Below, piece by piece: positions 1 through 8,255 of a DNA stretch of 64,000 bases. The translations under genes were made by a program, and so were the position numbers. The stretch comes from Nostoc sp. T09 (GTDB lineage Bacteria; Cyanobacteriota; Cyanobacteriia; Cyanobacteriales; Nostocaceae): positions 310,001 to 374,000 of the forward strand of contig NZ_MTAV01000002.1 in assembly GCF_002154695.1 (NCBI RefSeq), read 5' to 3'. Below the pieces are notes generated by a model, which saw only the letters and a list, made by a program, of their open reading frames with translations, was not told where the DNA came from and did not search any database. Positions within the stretch are counted from its first letter, which is position 1, and every line of letters begins with the position of its first letter.

Positions 1-3000
1 TTGAGAAAAGCCAACAAGCATTTACAGCAAGAGATTGTGCAACGCCAGCAAGTGGAGGAGGAGTTACGCCGAGTTACTGATGAGTTAGAAAAACGAGTAG
101 CGGAACGTACCATTGAACTTTCCCAAGCTAATGCACTTTTGCAACAAGAAATTAGCGATCGCGAACTTGGATTTCGGGAACTCCAGCAGACAGAATCTGC
201 ACTAAGAACTAGCGAGTTGCAACTGCGAGCATTATTTAATGGGGCGAATGACGCAATGGTGATTGCGGATGATGAAGGTAGGTATGTAGACGCTAACCCC
301 GCCGCCGCGCGACTTTTTGGCTTATCAACGACAGATCTGTTAGGTCGCACTATTGTAGAATTTGCCGAGCCTGGTTTTGATTTCGTCAAAGCATGGCAAG
401 AATTTCAAGTAAGTGGGCAAAAGACTGGAGAATTTCGCCTTCTACGTCCCGATGGTACTATCTGCGAGGTGGAATATGGGGCTACGGCTAACTTTCTGCC
501 TCACCGCCATCTCTCAATTTTGCGAGACATTAGCGATCGCAACCAGCACACAGAACAGCAGCGACTAGTGACAGCAATTGCCCAGCGTATCCGCGCCTCT
601 TTGAACTTGGACGAGGTTTTAAATACCACTGTGGCTGAAGTGCGCCAGTTTCTCCAGGCTGACCGAGTTTTTATTTATCGCTTTCAACCAGACTACAGTG
701 GCACGATAGTAGTGGAAGCTATTGGTAAAGGTTGGATTTCTGCTCTAAATGCCAAAGTTGCAGATACTTATTTTATGGAAACTCGCGGCGAGGAATACAG
801 ACAGGGCCGTATTCAAGCTGTACCAGATATTTATACAGCAGGTCTTACCCAATGTCACTGCGATATACTTGCTCAATTTCAGGTGAGAGCAAACTTAGCA
901 GTCCCGATATTGCAAGGAGAACATTTGTGGGGATTGTTAGTGGTTAACCAATGTTCTGCACCCCGATTGTGGCAGCAGTGGGAAATAGATTTAATGAATC
1001 AATTGTCAACTCAGGTAGGCATTGCCATCCAGCAATCGGAGCTGTATCAGAAAATACAAGCTGAACTAATCGAGCGCAGGCAAACAGAAGAGGCATTACG
1101 CAAGAGTGAAGCGCAACTGAAGTTAGCCTTGGAAGCTGCCCAAACAGGAATTTGGGATTGGAACATTCTGGATAACAAGATTACTTGGTCTAAGAACTTG
1201 CCTGCGATGTTTGGTCTTCCCCCAGATAAGTTTGATGGGGCTTATGAAACCTTTATCAATCAAGTTCATCCACAAGACCGAGAATTCGTGAGTAACGCAG
1301 TCATGCGATCAATGCAAGAGGGAGCAACCTACGACATCGAATTCCGGATTGTCTTCCCCGATGGTAACATTCGCTGGGCAGCCACTAAAGGTCAAGTTTT
1401 TTACGACAAAACTGGCAAAGCTGTACGAATGATTGGGGTAGATATGGACATTAGCGATCGCAAGCAAGCGGAACAGAAAATCCGCGAACAAGCTGCTTTG
1501 CTTGATATCGCTACCGATGCAATCATAGTCCGCAATTTATCACACAAAATCTTATTTTGGAACAGAGGAGCCGAACGCTTATATGGTTGGTCAGCAGAGG
1601 AAGCATTAGGAAAAAATGCCAATGAGTTAGTGTACAAAAAAATCCCTCCACAATTTGCAGAGATTTTTACGACTGTTGTTGAGCAAGGCGAGTGGCATGG
1701 TGAATTGCATCAAGTCACAAAACATGGTGTGGATATCATCGTTCAAGGGCGTTGGACACTGGTGCGCGATGAAACCGGAAATCCCAAATCAATCTTGATT
1801 GTTAACACTGACATCACCGAGAAAAAACAACTTGAAGCTCAATTTCTCCGTGCCCAGCGCTTAGAGAGTCTCGGCACCCTCGCCAGTGGCATTGCCCACG
1901 ATCTCAACAATATTCTTACGCCTATTCTTACTTCATCTCAATTGTTGGTGCTCAAACTCAGCAATCTCGATCCACGAAATCAACAATTATTGAAAATAAT
2001 CGAAAATAATTCCAAACGCGGTGCTGATTTAGTTAAGCAAATTCTCACCTTTGCTCGTGGTTCTGAGGGCAAGCGCTTTCCATTACAAATAGAACATCTG
2101 CTTGCGGAAATTCAACATATTACCAACAGCACATTTCCGAAATCCATTATTATCAATACTAATCTACCGACAACAAACCTTTGGACTGTCTTGGCAGAGT
2201 CCACGCAATTGCATCAGGTGTTAATGAATCTCTGTGTAAACGCTCGCGATGCTATGCCCAATGGTGGCAATTTGGATCTGACAGCAGAAAATATCCTCAT
2301 TGATGACGCTTATGCCAAAATGCATTTAGATGCTCAGGTGGGTGAATATGTAGCGATCGCTGTCTCGGATACGGGAGTGGGTATTCCTCGCCATATATTG
2401 GATCGCATTTTTGAGCCATTTTTTACAACTAAGGAACAGGGCAAAGGCACAGGGCTAGGTCTGTCAACAGTGATTGGCATTGTCAAAAACCACGGTGGTT
2501 TTGTTAATGTCTCTAGCGAACTCGGCAAAGGCACGCAATTTCAGGTGTACTTGCCAGCTGGCTCCCAACGGGCAATCCAGCAACCAGAAACTCTAGAATT
2601 ACACAATGGCAAAGGAGAAACGATTTTAGTTGTAGATGATGAATCCGCCATCCTGGAAATTATCAAAACCTCATTAGAAGACTACAACTACAAAGCTCTG
2701 ACAGCTAGCAACGGTATTGAGGCGATCGCATTATATAGTCACCACCAAAATGAAATTAGCTTGGTATTGCTAGATATGATGATGCCATCAATGGATGGAT
2801 TAACTACCATCCGCGTTTTGCAACAAATGAATCCACAGGTCAAGATTATTGTCATGAGTGGTGTCAATGCCACAAGTCAGCTTGCCGAAGTTCATGGCAT
2901 CAATACATTTTTGAGCAAGCCCTACACTATCAATGAATTATTGCAGGCTCTAGAGAGAGCGCAAGCAGGCCACTCATCTGGTGCAAAATCTGATGAACCA

Positions 3001-3003
3001 TAA
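1..3003 (+). CDS. Hybrid sensor histidine kinase, PAS-GAF-PAS-PAS-HK-REC (5' end at window edge)
   Basis: Multi-input hybrid kinase that should autophosphorylate on His and pass phosphate to its own receiver. Visible order: coiled coil (about 1-60), PAS (66-182), GAF (199-347), PAS (369-490), PAS (497-620), HisKA with GIAHDLNN and His633, HATPase with an N box (NARDAMPNGG) and G boxes (DTGVGI, GTGLGLS), then a receiver with VVDDE, phospho-acceptor Asp925 and Lys973. The GAF keeps Cys285-His286 in the position used for bilin attachment in cyanobacteriochromes. No transmembrane segment is seen in the part present. The frame is open at base 1 and a TTG there is the only visible start, so the N-terminus probably lies outside the window. 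No partner regulator is adjacent. Confidence 0.9.
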   Translation: MRKANKHLQQEIVQRQQVEEELRRVTDELEKRVAERTIELSQANALLQQEISDRELGFRELQQTESALRTSELQLRALFNGANDAMVIADDEGRYVDANPAAARLFGLSTTDLLGRTIVEFAEPGFDFVKAWQEFQVSGQKTGEFRLLRPDGTICEVEYGATANFLPHRHLSILRDISDRNQHTEQQRLVTAIAQRIRASLNLDEVLNTTVAEVRQFLQADRVFIYRFQPDYSGTIVVEAIGKGWISALNAKVADTYFMETRGEEYRQGRIQAVPDIYTAGLTQCHCDILAQFQVRANLAVPILQGEHLWGLLVVNQCSAPRLWQQWEIDLMNQLSTQVGIAIQQSELYQKIQAELIERRQTEEALRKSEAQLKLALEAAQTGIWDWNILDNKITWSKNLPAMFGLPPDKFDGAYETFINQVHPQDREFVSNAVMRSMQEGATYDIEFRIVFPDGNIRWAATKGQVFYDKTGKAVRMIGVDMDISDRKQAEQKIREQAALLDIATDAIIVRNLSHKILFWNRGAERLYGWSAEEALGKNANELVYKKIPPQFAEIFTTVVEQGEWHGELHQVTKHGVDIIVQGRWTLVRDETGNPKSILIVNTDITEKKQLEAQFLRAQRLESLGTLASGIAHDLNNILTPILTSSQLLVLKLSNLDPRNQQLLKIIENNSKRGADLVKQILTFARGSEGKRFPLQIEHLLAEIQHITNSTFPKSIIINTNLPTTNLWTVLAESTQLHQVLMNLCVNARDAMPNGGNLDLTAENILIDDAYAKMHLDAQVGEYVAIAVSDTGVGIPRHILDRIFEPFFTTKEQGKGTGLGLSTVIGIVKNHGGFVNVSSELGKGTQFQVYLPAGSQRAIQQPETLELHNGKGETILVVDDESAILEIIKTSLEDYNYKALTASNGIEAIALYSHHQNEISLVLLDMMMPSMDGLTTIRVLQQMNPQVKIIVMSGVNATSQLAEVHGINTFLSKPYTINELLQALERAQAGHSSGAKSDEP

Positions 3004-3159
3004 ATTTTATCTTGATATTTAGATATAGCAAAAAAAAATTCAAGATTTTTGTATGGGAGATTTGGCGAAAAATACAGCATAAGCATGAATATTGATGAGA
3101 AAAGCTGTACAAGGCGCATCAAAAAAATTTGAATTAAAATATTGCATAACCAACCACTT

Positions 3160-3201
3160 GTAACAAACTGTACCAAAATGAGTCAAAGAATCCGTTAACT
3201 T
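3160..3201 (+). promoter_or_regulatory. NtcA-activated promoter of ntcB
   Basis: A perfect NtcA box GTA-N8-TAC lies at 3160-3173. It is followed after exactly 22 bases by TAACTT at 3196-3201, which fits the TAN3T -10 element. This is the canonical spacing of nitrogen-regulated class II NtcA promoters in cyanobacteria. It sits about 37 bases before the LysR start codon. Confidence 0.8.
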
Positions 3202-3237
3202 AATGAAAGCCATAAATGTAATTCAGGCTACATAAAA

Positions 3238-4185
3238 ATGCGACTAGAGCAGTTGCAAGCTTTTTTAGCGATCGCGGACACCGGTAGCTTTCAACAAGCA
3301 GCACGAAAATGTGGGGTCACTCAATCTACCATTAGCCGCCAAATCCAGGCATTGGAAGCAGATTTGGGGATAGAACTGTTTCATAGAACCACTCACGCCA
3401 AGCTGACGCTGGGGGGTGAGAGGTTGCTACCCCGAGTGCGAAAAATTTGTCAAGAGTGGCAAACAGCCACAGAGGAATTAACAGATTTAATCGCAGGTAA
3501 GCAGCCAGAATTGTGCATTGCAGCCATTCACTCGCTGTGCGCCTCCTACTTACCACCAGTATTGCAACAATTTTGTCGCGATTATCCAGAAGTACAATTA
3601 CGGGTAACGTCCTTGGGTAGCGATCGCGCTTTAAAAGTCCTCAAGGATGGATTGGTGGATCTGGCAATTGTAATGAATAATCGCTTTTTAACTACTGGCC
3701 GAGAAATGGTAGTAGAAGTACTGTATGAAGAACCTATAGAAGTTCTCACATCTGCCAAACATCCATTAGCCCAATATGAATGTATCCCTTGGTCTGAGTT
3801 AATTCGCTATCCCCAGGTGGTGTTTAAAGATGGTTATGGGATGCAACGCTTAATCCAAGATCGATTTGAGCGACTGGAAGCGACATTACAAGCAGCTTTA
3901 GAGGTCAACACTTTAGATGCTTTCCGAGGAGTAGTGCGTCAAGGAGAACTGATCGCTTTGCTACCTCATTCCGCATTAATGGAAGCGCAGCTAGACCCAA
4001 CTTTGGCAGTGCGCCCTTTAGCCACTAATAATAATGTTACTGTGCCTGACACTTCTAGTTTGACACGTCGAGTAGTCATGGTTACAACTGGCGATCGCCT
4101 GCAAATTCCTCCGATCAAGCACTTTTGGCAACTGGTGCGAGACAATATCCCACCGCAAATTAACCAACAGCGATCGGCTTCTTAA
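3238..4185 (+). CDS. ntcB: LysR-type regulator, nitrate-assimilation activator NtcB
   Basis: LysR-family DNA-binding activator of 315 residues. An N-terminal winged helix-turn-helix occupies residues 1-60 (SFQQAARKCGVTQSTISRQI), followed by a linker helix and a substrate-binding-like effector domain. In cyanobacteria NtcB activates the nir (nitrate assimilation) operon. The assignment rests on three things: family resemblance, the perfect NtcA promoter just upstream, and the next gene, which resembles cnaT as in Anabaena PCC 7120 where ntcB and cnaT are neighbours. The nir operon itself is not in this window. Other cyanobacterial LysR proteins are the alternative, but the context makes NtcB clearly the best reading. 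Confidence 0.82.
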   Translation: MRLEQLQAFLAIADTGSFQQAARKCGVTQSTISRQIQALEADLGIELFHRTTHAKLTLGGERLLPRVRKICQEWQTATEELTDLIAGKQPELCIAAIHSLCASYLPPVLQQFCRDYPEVQLRVTSLGSDRALKVLKDGLVDLAIVMNNRFLTTGREMVVEVLYEEPIEVLTSAKHPLAQYECIPWSELIRYPQVVFKDGYGMQRLIQDRFERLEATLQAALEVNTLDAFRGVVRQGELIALLPHSALMEAQLDPTLAVRPLATNNNVTVPDTSSLTRRVVMVTTGDRLQIPPIKHFWQLVRDNIPPQINQQRSAS

Positions 4186-4187
4186 CA

Positions 4188-4322
4188 GTCAATTAGTCAT
4201 TAGTCATTAGTCATTGGTCATTGTCCATAATTAACAAAGGACAGCGTTGTTGAATAATGGAATGATTGAGGCTAACGCAAAGACGGGGTAGGGACAAAAG
4301 ACGAATGACAAATGACAAAGCG
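4188..4322. repeat. Heptameric short tandem repeats (TTAGTCA type)
   Basis: Directly after the ntcB stop, four to five degenerate copies of a 7-base unit (ATTAGTC / ATTGGTC) run from about 4190 to 4228. A complementary run (AATGACA) lies at 4303-4318. The same unit recurs at 35341, 45687, 56624 and 63058. It matches the class of short tandemly repeated heptamers described in heterocystous cyanobacteria. Confidence 0.7.
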
Positions 4323-4411
4323 CAAAGTCGAGCCAGTGCGTTCCTGTCGCCTCGCGTCGGAAAGCATCTGGCGTCGGAGCGCCGATTTCCGGCGATCAGA
4401 ACTTTGTAAGA
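4320..4411 (+). repeat. MITE/REP-like palindromic element, copy 1
   Basis: Starts with GCGCAAAGTCGAGCCAGT and ends with TCAGAACTTTGTAAGA. The same two ends frame a longer element at 59561-59696. The interior is GC-rich and palindromic (CGGAGCGCCGATTTCCG). The outer ends carry CAAAGT and ACTTTG in inverted orientation. It stops 15 bases before the cnaT start, so it supplies most of the apparent 5' leader. It is probably a non-autonomous mobile repeat. Confidence 0.6.
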
Positions 4412-4426
4412 GAGGACAAAGAACAT

Positions 4427-5497
4427 ATGAGCAATCTATTTAGGCAATTTCTGCAAAAGGTAGGGAGTGGAAATCACACAGGAGAAAATTTAACTCGTGC
4501 TGAAGCCGCAACAGCTACCAAAATGATGTTGCTAGGTGAAGCAACTCCTGCCCAAATCGGGGCGTTTCTGATTGCCCACCGCATCAAACGTCCTATCCCA
4601 GACGAGTTAGCAGGAATGTTAGATGCTTACAATGAACTAGGGCCAAAACTCCAACCCATCGCTTCAGAACGACCAGTCATAGTTTTTGGCATCCCTTATG
4701 ATGGCAGAACGCGCACTGCACCAATTAGCCCGCTCATCGCTTTAATATTAGCTGCTGTTGGTCAACCAGTGGTGATGCACGGTGGCGATCGCTTCCCAAC
4801 AAAGTATGGACTACCCTTAGTAGAAATTTGGCAGGGGTTAGGCGTTGATTGGACAAACTTGTCACTAGCAAAAACCCAGCAGATATTAGAGCAAACAGGA
4901 ATTGGCTTTGTTTATACGCCTCAGCATTTCCCATTGACTCAAAGTATTTGGGAATACCGGGATCAACTGGGGAAACGTCCACCCTTGGCAACAATGGAGC
5001 TAATTTGGTGCCCCTACGCTGGGGATGTGCACATGATTCCGGGATTTGTCCATCCACCTACAGAAACGCTGTTTCAGCTAACTCTGGCTTTGCAAAATAT
5101 TACAAAATATACATTAGTGAAGGGATTGGAAGGTAGTTGTGATTTGCCACGCGATCGCACGGCGATTATTGGTTTATCAACACCCTCAGGACAGCTAGAA
5201 AGGCTGCACCTCGTGCCGCGTGATTATGGTTTTACTACTAAGAATGTCCCCCTTAACACTACAGAAGAACTACTTACCCAAATGCATGAGGTTTTGGCTG
5301 GTAATCCTACAGAATTAACACAAACAGCCTTGTGCAATGGTGGATTTTATCTCTTTTCAAGTGGCGTTTGTCCAGATATGCGATCGGGTATAGCGAAAGC
5401 GGAAGAATTATTGATGAATGGTGTGGTAGCTGACAAACTTCAACAACTCAGCCAGGTAGTAAATTCAATATCAAAAACAGCATTTCAGCCAGCGTGA
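4427..5497 (+). CDS. cnaT: CnaT-like protein, anthranilate phosphoribosyltransferase fold
   Basis: 356-residue protein of the TrpD / nucleoside phosphorylase fold, with an N-terminal helical domain (1-75) and an alpha/beta domain. The PRPP-binding GTGGD signature of true TrpD reads GIPYDGRTRTAP here, and the KHGNR-type loop reads MHGGDRFPTKYG, so it is unlikely to make tryptophan precursor. In Anabaena PCC 7120 the cnaT product is of this family and is required for expression of the nitrate-assimilation nir operon; its biochemical activity is unknown. The neighbouring ntcB on the same strand supports the name. The gap to ntcB (241 bases) holds heptamer repeats and a MITE-like element, so co-transcription is uncertain. 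Confidence 0.78.
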   Translation: MSNLFRQFLQKVGSGNHTGENLTRAEAATATKMMLLGEATPAQIGAFLIAHRIKRPIPDELAGMLDAYNELGPKLQPIASERPVIVFGIPYDGRTRTAPISPLIALILAAVGQPVVMHGGDRFPTKYGLPLVEIWQGLGVDWTNLSLAKTQQILEQTGIGFVYTPQHFPLTQSIWEYRDQLGKRPPLATMELIWCPYAGDVHMIPGFVHPPTETLFQLTLALQNITKYTLVKGLEGSCDLPRDRTAIIGLSTPSGQLERLHLVPRDYGFTTKNVPLNTTEELLTQMHEVLAGNPTELTQTALCNGGFYLFSSGVCPDMRSGIAKAEELLMNGVVADKLQQLSQVVNSISKTAFQPA

Positions 5498-5644
5498 AGA
5501 AGGTAGAAGGTTGCAATGAGCGTGTCAGCTTCAGATCTATACTGATTTTGTATGGGTCTTAAATTCTTGCTCCCTTCTGCCTTTGTTGCTAATTTTGACT
5601 ATGTGTGATGTTTGGGAAGACTCTCTTCCCTTAAGCCTTTGGCC

Positions 5645-6547
5645 CTACTTAGCCACAGATAAAATCATACCTTCACAGGCTAAGAGTGCTTTGGGAAATA
5701 CAGACTTAACTTCAGTTTGAACCCGATCTAGAAAATCATCGTCATCATCTGGATGATAATGAGATATGACTAAGCTTTTAACAGCCGCATCATTAGCTAA
5801 ATCCGCAGCAGTTTGCCATTGCAAATCAGCTAAATCATGGTTGTGAGCGGTAGGGGGATTGTAGGTACCGTTAGCAATCAATAAATCGACCCCTTTAATT
5901 AGCTGTAAAATCCGCTCTTGCTCTAGTTTCTCAGGACTCTTGGGTAAATCTGTAACGTAGGCAACGCTAAACTCTTGCCAAGTAACTCGGTAGCCAATCG
6001 ATCGCTGGTGTTTATTGATCAATGCTGTTTTAATTGTGACATCCTCCAGCTTGACCTCGCTACCTGAGTTGAGATTGTGGAAATGCAATTCCGACTGCAT
6101 TACCTGTAAAGGATAAGGAAAGTGTGGCTGGAGCATTTGGTCATACAGGCATTGCTTAATCGAGGCGCTATTCGAGGCTGCTGTGCCGTAGATATGAAAG
6201 CAATTTTGGTCAATAAATGCGGGGGCAAAAAAAGGAAACCCGAGAATGCGATTTGATTGGGAGTTAGTGAAAAATAAATGGGCTTCTATTGGCTGTTGCA
6301 GGTGCTGCCAAGTTTTACCCAGTACTCGTAAGCCAGTACCCCCATCAAAAATCAACTCTTTTCCCGCTACACGAATTTCTACACAAGCAGTATTTCCACC
6401 ATAGCGGTTGGTGCTGCTCCCTGGGGTAGGAATCAAACCTCTAACACCCCAGAATTGCACTAAAAATTCTGCGGCTGGACTACTGAGTGGGGTAGTTTGC
6501 TTCTCAGTTAAGTAGCTTTGGGAACCCGACAGCTCAAAATTTGACAT
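5645..6547 (-). CDS. Metallo-beta-lactamase-fold protein with lost metal-binding motif
   Basis: 300-residue protein of the MBL-fold family whose members carry FWGVRGSIP, RYGGNTSCVE and then the metal motif HxHxDH before GFPFF. Here FWGVRGLIP (32-40), RYGGNTACVE (48-57), FDGG (67-70) and GFPFFAPAF are kept, but the metal motif reads TNSQSNR (94-100): all four ligands (His, His, Asp, His) are gone. Asp200 in YVTD and a His in ISHYHPDDDDDFLD (about 262-274) remain, while the GWGHS-type His is missing. The frame is intact, so it is probably a non-catalytic family member, not a decaying gene. It lies 12 bases downstream of panD and is probably co-transcribed with it. Confidence 0.85.
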   Translation of the reverse strand: MSNFELSGSQSYLTEKQTTPLSSPAAEFLVQFWGVRGLIPTPGSSTNRYGGNTACVEIRVAGKELIFDGGTGLRVLGKTWQHLQQPIEAHLFFTNSQSNRILGFPFFAPAFIDQNCFHIYGTAASNSASIKQCLYDQMLQPHFPYPLQVMQSELHFHNLNSGSEVKLEDVTIKTALINKHQRSIGYRVTWQEFSVAYVTDLPKSPEKLEQERILQLIKGVDLLIANGTYNPPTAHNHDLADLQWQTAADLANDAAVKSLVISHYHPDDDDDFLDRVQTEVKSVFPKALLACEGMILSVAK

Positions 6548-6559
6548 TTTCCTCGAATT

Positions 6560-6943
6560 TTAGACCTTACTGAGCAGGTCATCGTAGTGCCGTACTTCCA
6601 ACAGTTGGTTTTTTTCGTCTACAATGACAACCGTAGGCGAGTAATTTTGTAACTCTTCCGGAGTAAACTGCCCGTAGGCCATTATAATCAGGCGATCGCC
6701 TATAATGCCTAGACGTGCGGCAGCCCCATTTAACTCAATTACTCCTGAGTAATCTGGAGCAGGTATTGCATAGGTAATAAAACGCTCGCCATTAGCTTTA
6801 TTCACTACTTGTACCTGTTCGTAGGGTAAAATGCCAGCTTTTTGCAACAGAATGTTATCTATACTGATACTACCCACATAGTTGACATTTGCCCCTGTAA
6901 GGGTACAGTTGTGAATTTTGGCTGAAAGGAGAGTTCGCTGCAT
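6560..6943 (-). CDS. panD: Aspartate 1-decarboxylase proenzyme
   Basis: Pyruvoyl enzyme that decarboxylates L-aspartate to beta-alanine for pantothenate and CoA synthesis; cytosolic tetramer. The 127-residue length is normal. The self-cleavage site Gly24-Ser25 is present (YVGSISID), as are Lys9 (SAKIHN), the ERFITYAIP strand and [13 protein letters not shown]. Ser25 becomes the pyruvoyl group after cleavage. The degenerate MBL-fold gene follows after 12 bases on the same strand. Confidence 0.97.
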   Translation of the reverse strand: MQRTLLSAKIHNCTLTGANVNYVGSISIDNILLQKAGILPYEQVQVVNKANGERFITYAIPAPDYSGVIELNGAAARLGIIGDRLIIMAYGQFTPEELQNYSPTVVIVDEKNQLLEVRHYDDLLSKV

Positions 6944-7080
6944 TTGATTTAGGGTTTATGTAGCAATTTTTGCGCGCGGCAAACAGCAAAAGGTTTTGAT
7001 TTTTTTGTTTCTTGACTCTGGTGACTAGGTTTTTAACTAGGTTGTGCCAATCAAATTATGAAATCATGATTAAACAAAAT

Positions 7081-7159
7081 TGGTAATGGGTTAATCAATA
7101 GTCAACAAGACAAAAGCCAACTTCTGAATTACTGACAACTGAAATATTACCCATTACCA
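7081..7159. repeat. Inverted repeat TGGTAATGGG...CCCATTACCA
   Basis: Arms TGGTAATGGGTTAAT (7081-7095) and ATTACCCATTACCA (7146-7159) are complementary with one extra base in the left arm. The element lies just downstream of the ppa stop codon, so it could act as a 3' hairpin for ppa. A related GTAATGG...CCATTAC pair occurs at 52170-52201, which suggests a dispersed repeat. Confidence 0.5.
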
Positions 7160-7166
7160 TAACCGA

Positions 7167-7679
7167 TTATCCTTGAGCAGCTTTAATAGACTTTTCTACC
7201 AATGCATTTACCTGCTCAACATCCTGCCAACCGAGAATTTCAGTCACCTTTTTTTCCAGATTTTTATAAGTGCGGAAAAATTCAGCAATTTCATCCAAAC
7301 GGTGTGATGGTAGGTCTTTTAAAGATTTTATTTGAGCGTAGCGCGGGTCTTTGTCAGGAACGCAAAGGATTTTTTCATCGCGATCGCCACCATCAATCAT
7401 CTCTAACAAGCCAATCGGTCGTGCAGCAATTATACAACCTGGAAAGGTTGGTTCATCAATGATGACCATACCATCTAACGGATCGCCGTCATCAGCTAAA
7501 GTATTGGGTACAAAGCCGTAGTCGTAAGGATATTGTACCGAAGAATAAAGGACTCGATCTAAGGCAAAGGCCTGAAGATCTTTGTCATATTCGTATTTAT
7601 TTTTACTCCCGCCGGGAATTTCAATTAGAACGTTGATTAGTCCCGGTTTTGGTTGGGCTGGTATAAGGGTTAAGTCCAC
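7167..7679 (-). CDS. ppa: Inorganic pyrophosphatase, family I
   Basis: Soluble Mg-dependent pyrophosphatase that hydrolyses PPi to two phosphates and drives biosynthetic reactions. It is 170 residues from a GTG start at 7679, preceded by AGGAGG with 9-base spacing. The protein then starts [13 protein letters not shown], as in family I enzymes. Active-site segments are visible: [18 protein letters not shown] and the signature [10 protein letters not shown] with its metal-binding Asp residues, then DKDPRYAQ. The frame stays open upstream to 7871, but those 64 extra codons have no family counterpart and overlap hairpins. Confidence 0.95.
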   Translation of the reverse strand: MDLTLIPAQPKPGLINVLIEIPGGSKNKYEYDKDLQAFALDRVLYSSVQYPYDYGFVPNTLADDGDPLDGMVIIDEPTFPGCIIAARPIGLLEMIDGGDRDEKILCVPDKDPRYAQIKSLKDLPSHRLDEIAEFFRTYKNLEKKVTEILGWQDVEQVNALVEKSIKAAQG

Positions 7680-8069
7680 AAAAAAGCGCCTCCTGTAACA
7701 CAGTAGATTTTGGGTGCATCGATATAGGCTCCCCGTGTAGAATTTTAGGGCCAAGATGGACTTCTTCCCAAGGTATTCTTTTAACAAAAGGGAACAGGTG
7801 AGAGCAACAGTCTCCTGTTCTCCTGAAAAAAAAGGCGGCAATTCTTTAGAATTCACCGCGCCGCCTGTCACTATTGTGATTTCCCCCTGCTAGAAGCAGG
7901 TGGGATTCTTAAGTGTTTAAATAGAGTCGATAGTATCCAAGTTATGTCTTCACACAGTCACAAGAGAGTTGATCCAACTCTGTGTTTTGCTGAGTATTTG
8001 TGCTGGGTTACAGTTTATTACACTTTGGATGATTTCTTTTCTATATTCACTGATGAGACTGTCTAATTT
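7680..8069. other. Structured ppa upstream region, possible mobile-element remnant
   Basis: 390 bases without a supported gene but rich in hairpins. GAACAGG/CCTGTTC pair at 7792-7798 and 7814-7820, followed on the ppa strand by a CCCTTTTGTT stretch. GGCGGC/GCCGCC with inner AATTC/GAATT lies at 7834-7865. CCTGC-TAGAA-GCAGG lies at 7886-7900 with flanking CCC/GGG. The last resembles the subterminal hairpins of IS200/IS605-type elements, but no transposase is present. The ppa promoter or a leader must lie here. Confidence 0.4.
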
Positions 8070-8255
8070 TCACTTCATTGGCATTGGCAGATTATAACTC
8101 AGAGGTTGCTGGTTATTAGGCACATTCGTTGAAGAATAATGAGCAATGACAAATACAGGTAATGTCAGAGTTAGTAGAGCGATCGCAGTTCCCACAATGT
8201 CTGCCAACCTATGGGGATATATATCGTTATTGGCAGACTGGCTATTTGAATTCAT
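8070..8255 (-). CDS. Small single-pass membrane protein, unknown function
   Basis: 61 residues with a polar N-terminus (about 1-16) and one strong hydrophobic helix ([22 protein letters not shown], about 19-40), then a short Pro/Asn-rich tail. I do not recognise a named family. The clean arrangement of a positive or polar head, one membrane span and a tail, plus the lack of any competing gene, makes it more likely real than a chance frame. It stands alone between ppa and DUF362, with its start at 8255 and an AT-rich upstream region. Confidence 0.55.
   Translation of the reverse strand: MNSNSQSANNDIYPHRLADIVGTAIALLTLTLPVFVIAHYSSTNVPNNQQPLSYNLPMPMK

Noticed and set aside
4211-4426. 71-codon minus-strand frame between ntcB and cnaT
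   Set aside because: It is built entirely of heptamer repeats and the MITE-like element.
4427-5497. trpD (true anthranilate phosphoribosyltransferase)
   Set aside because: The GTGGD PRPP motif and the following loop are not conserved, and the gene neighbours ntcB.
7680-7871. 64-codon upstream extension of ppa
   Set aside because: The family start matches GTG 7679 with AGGAGG in front; the extension overlaps hairpins and has no counterpart.
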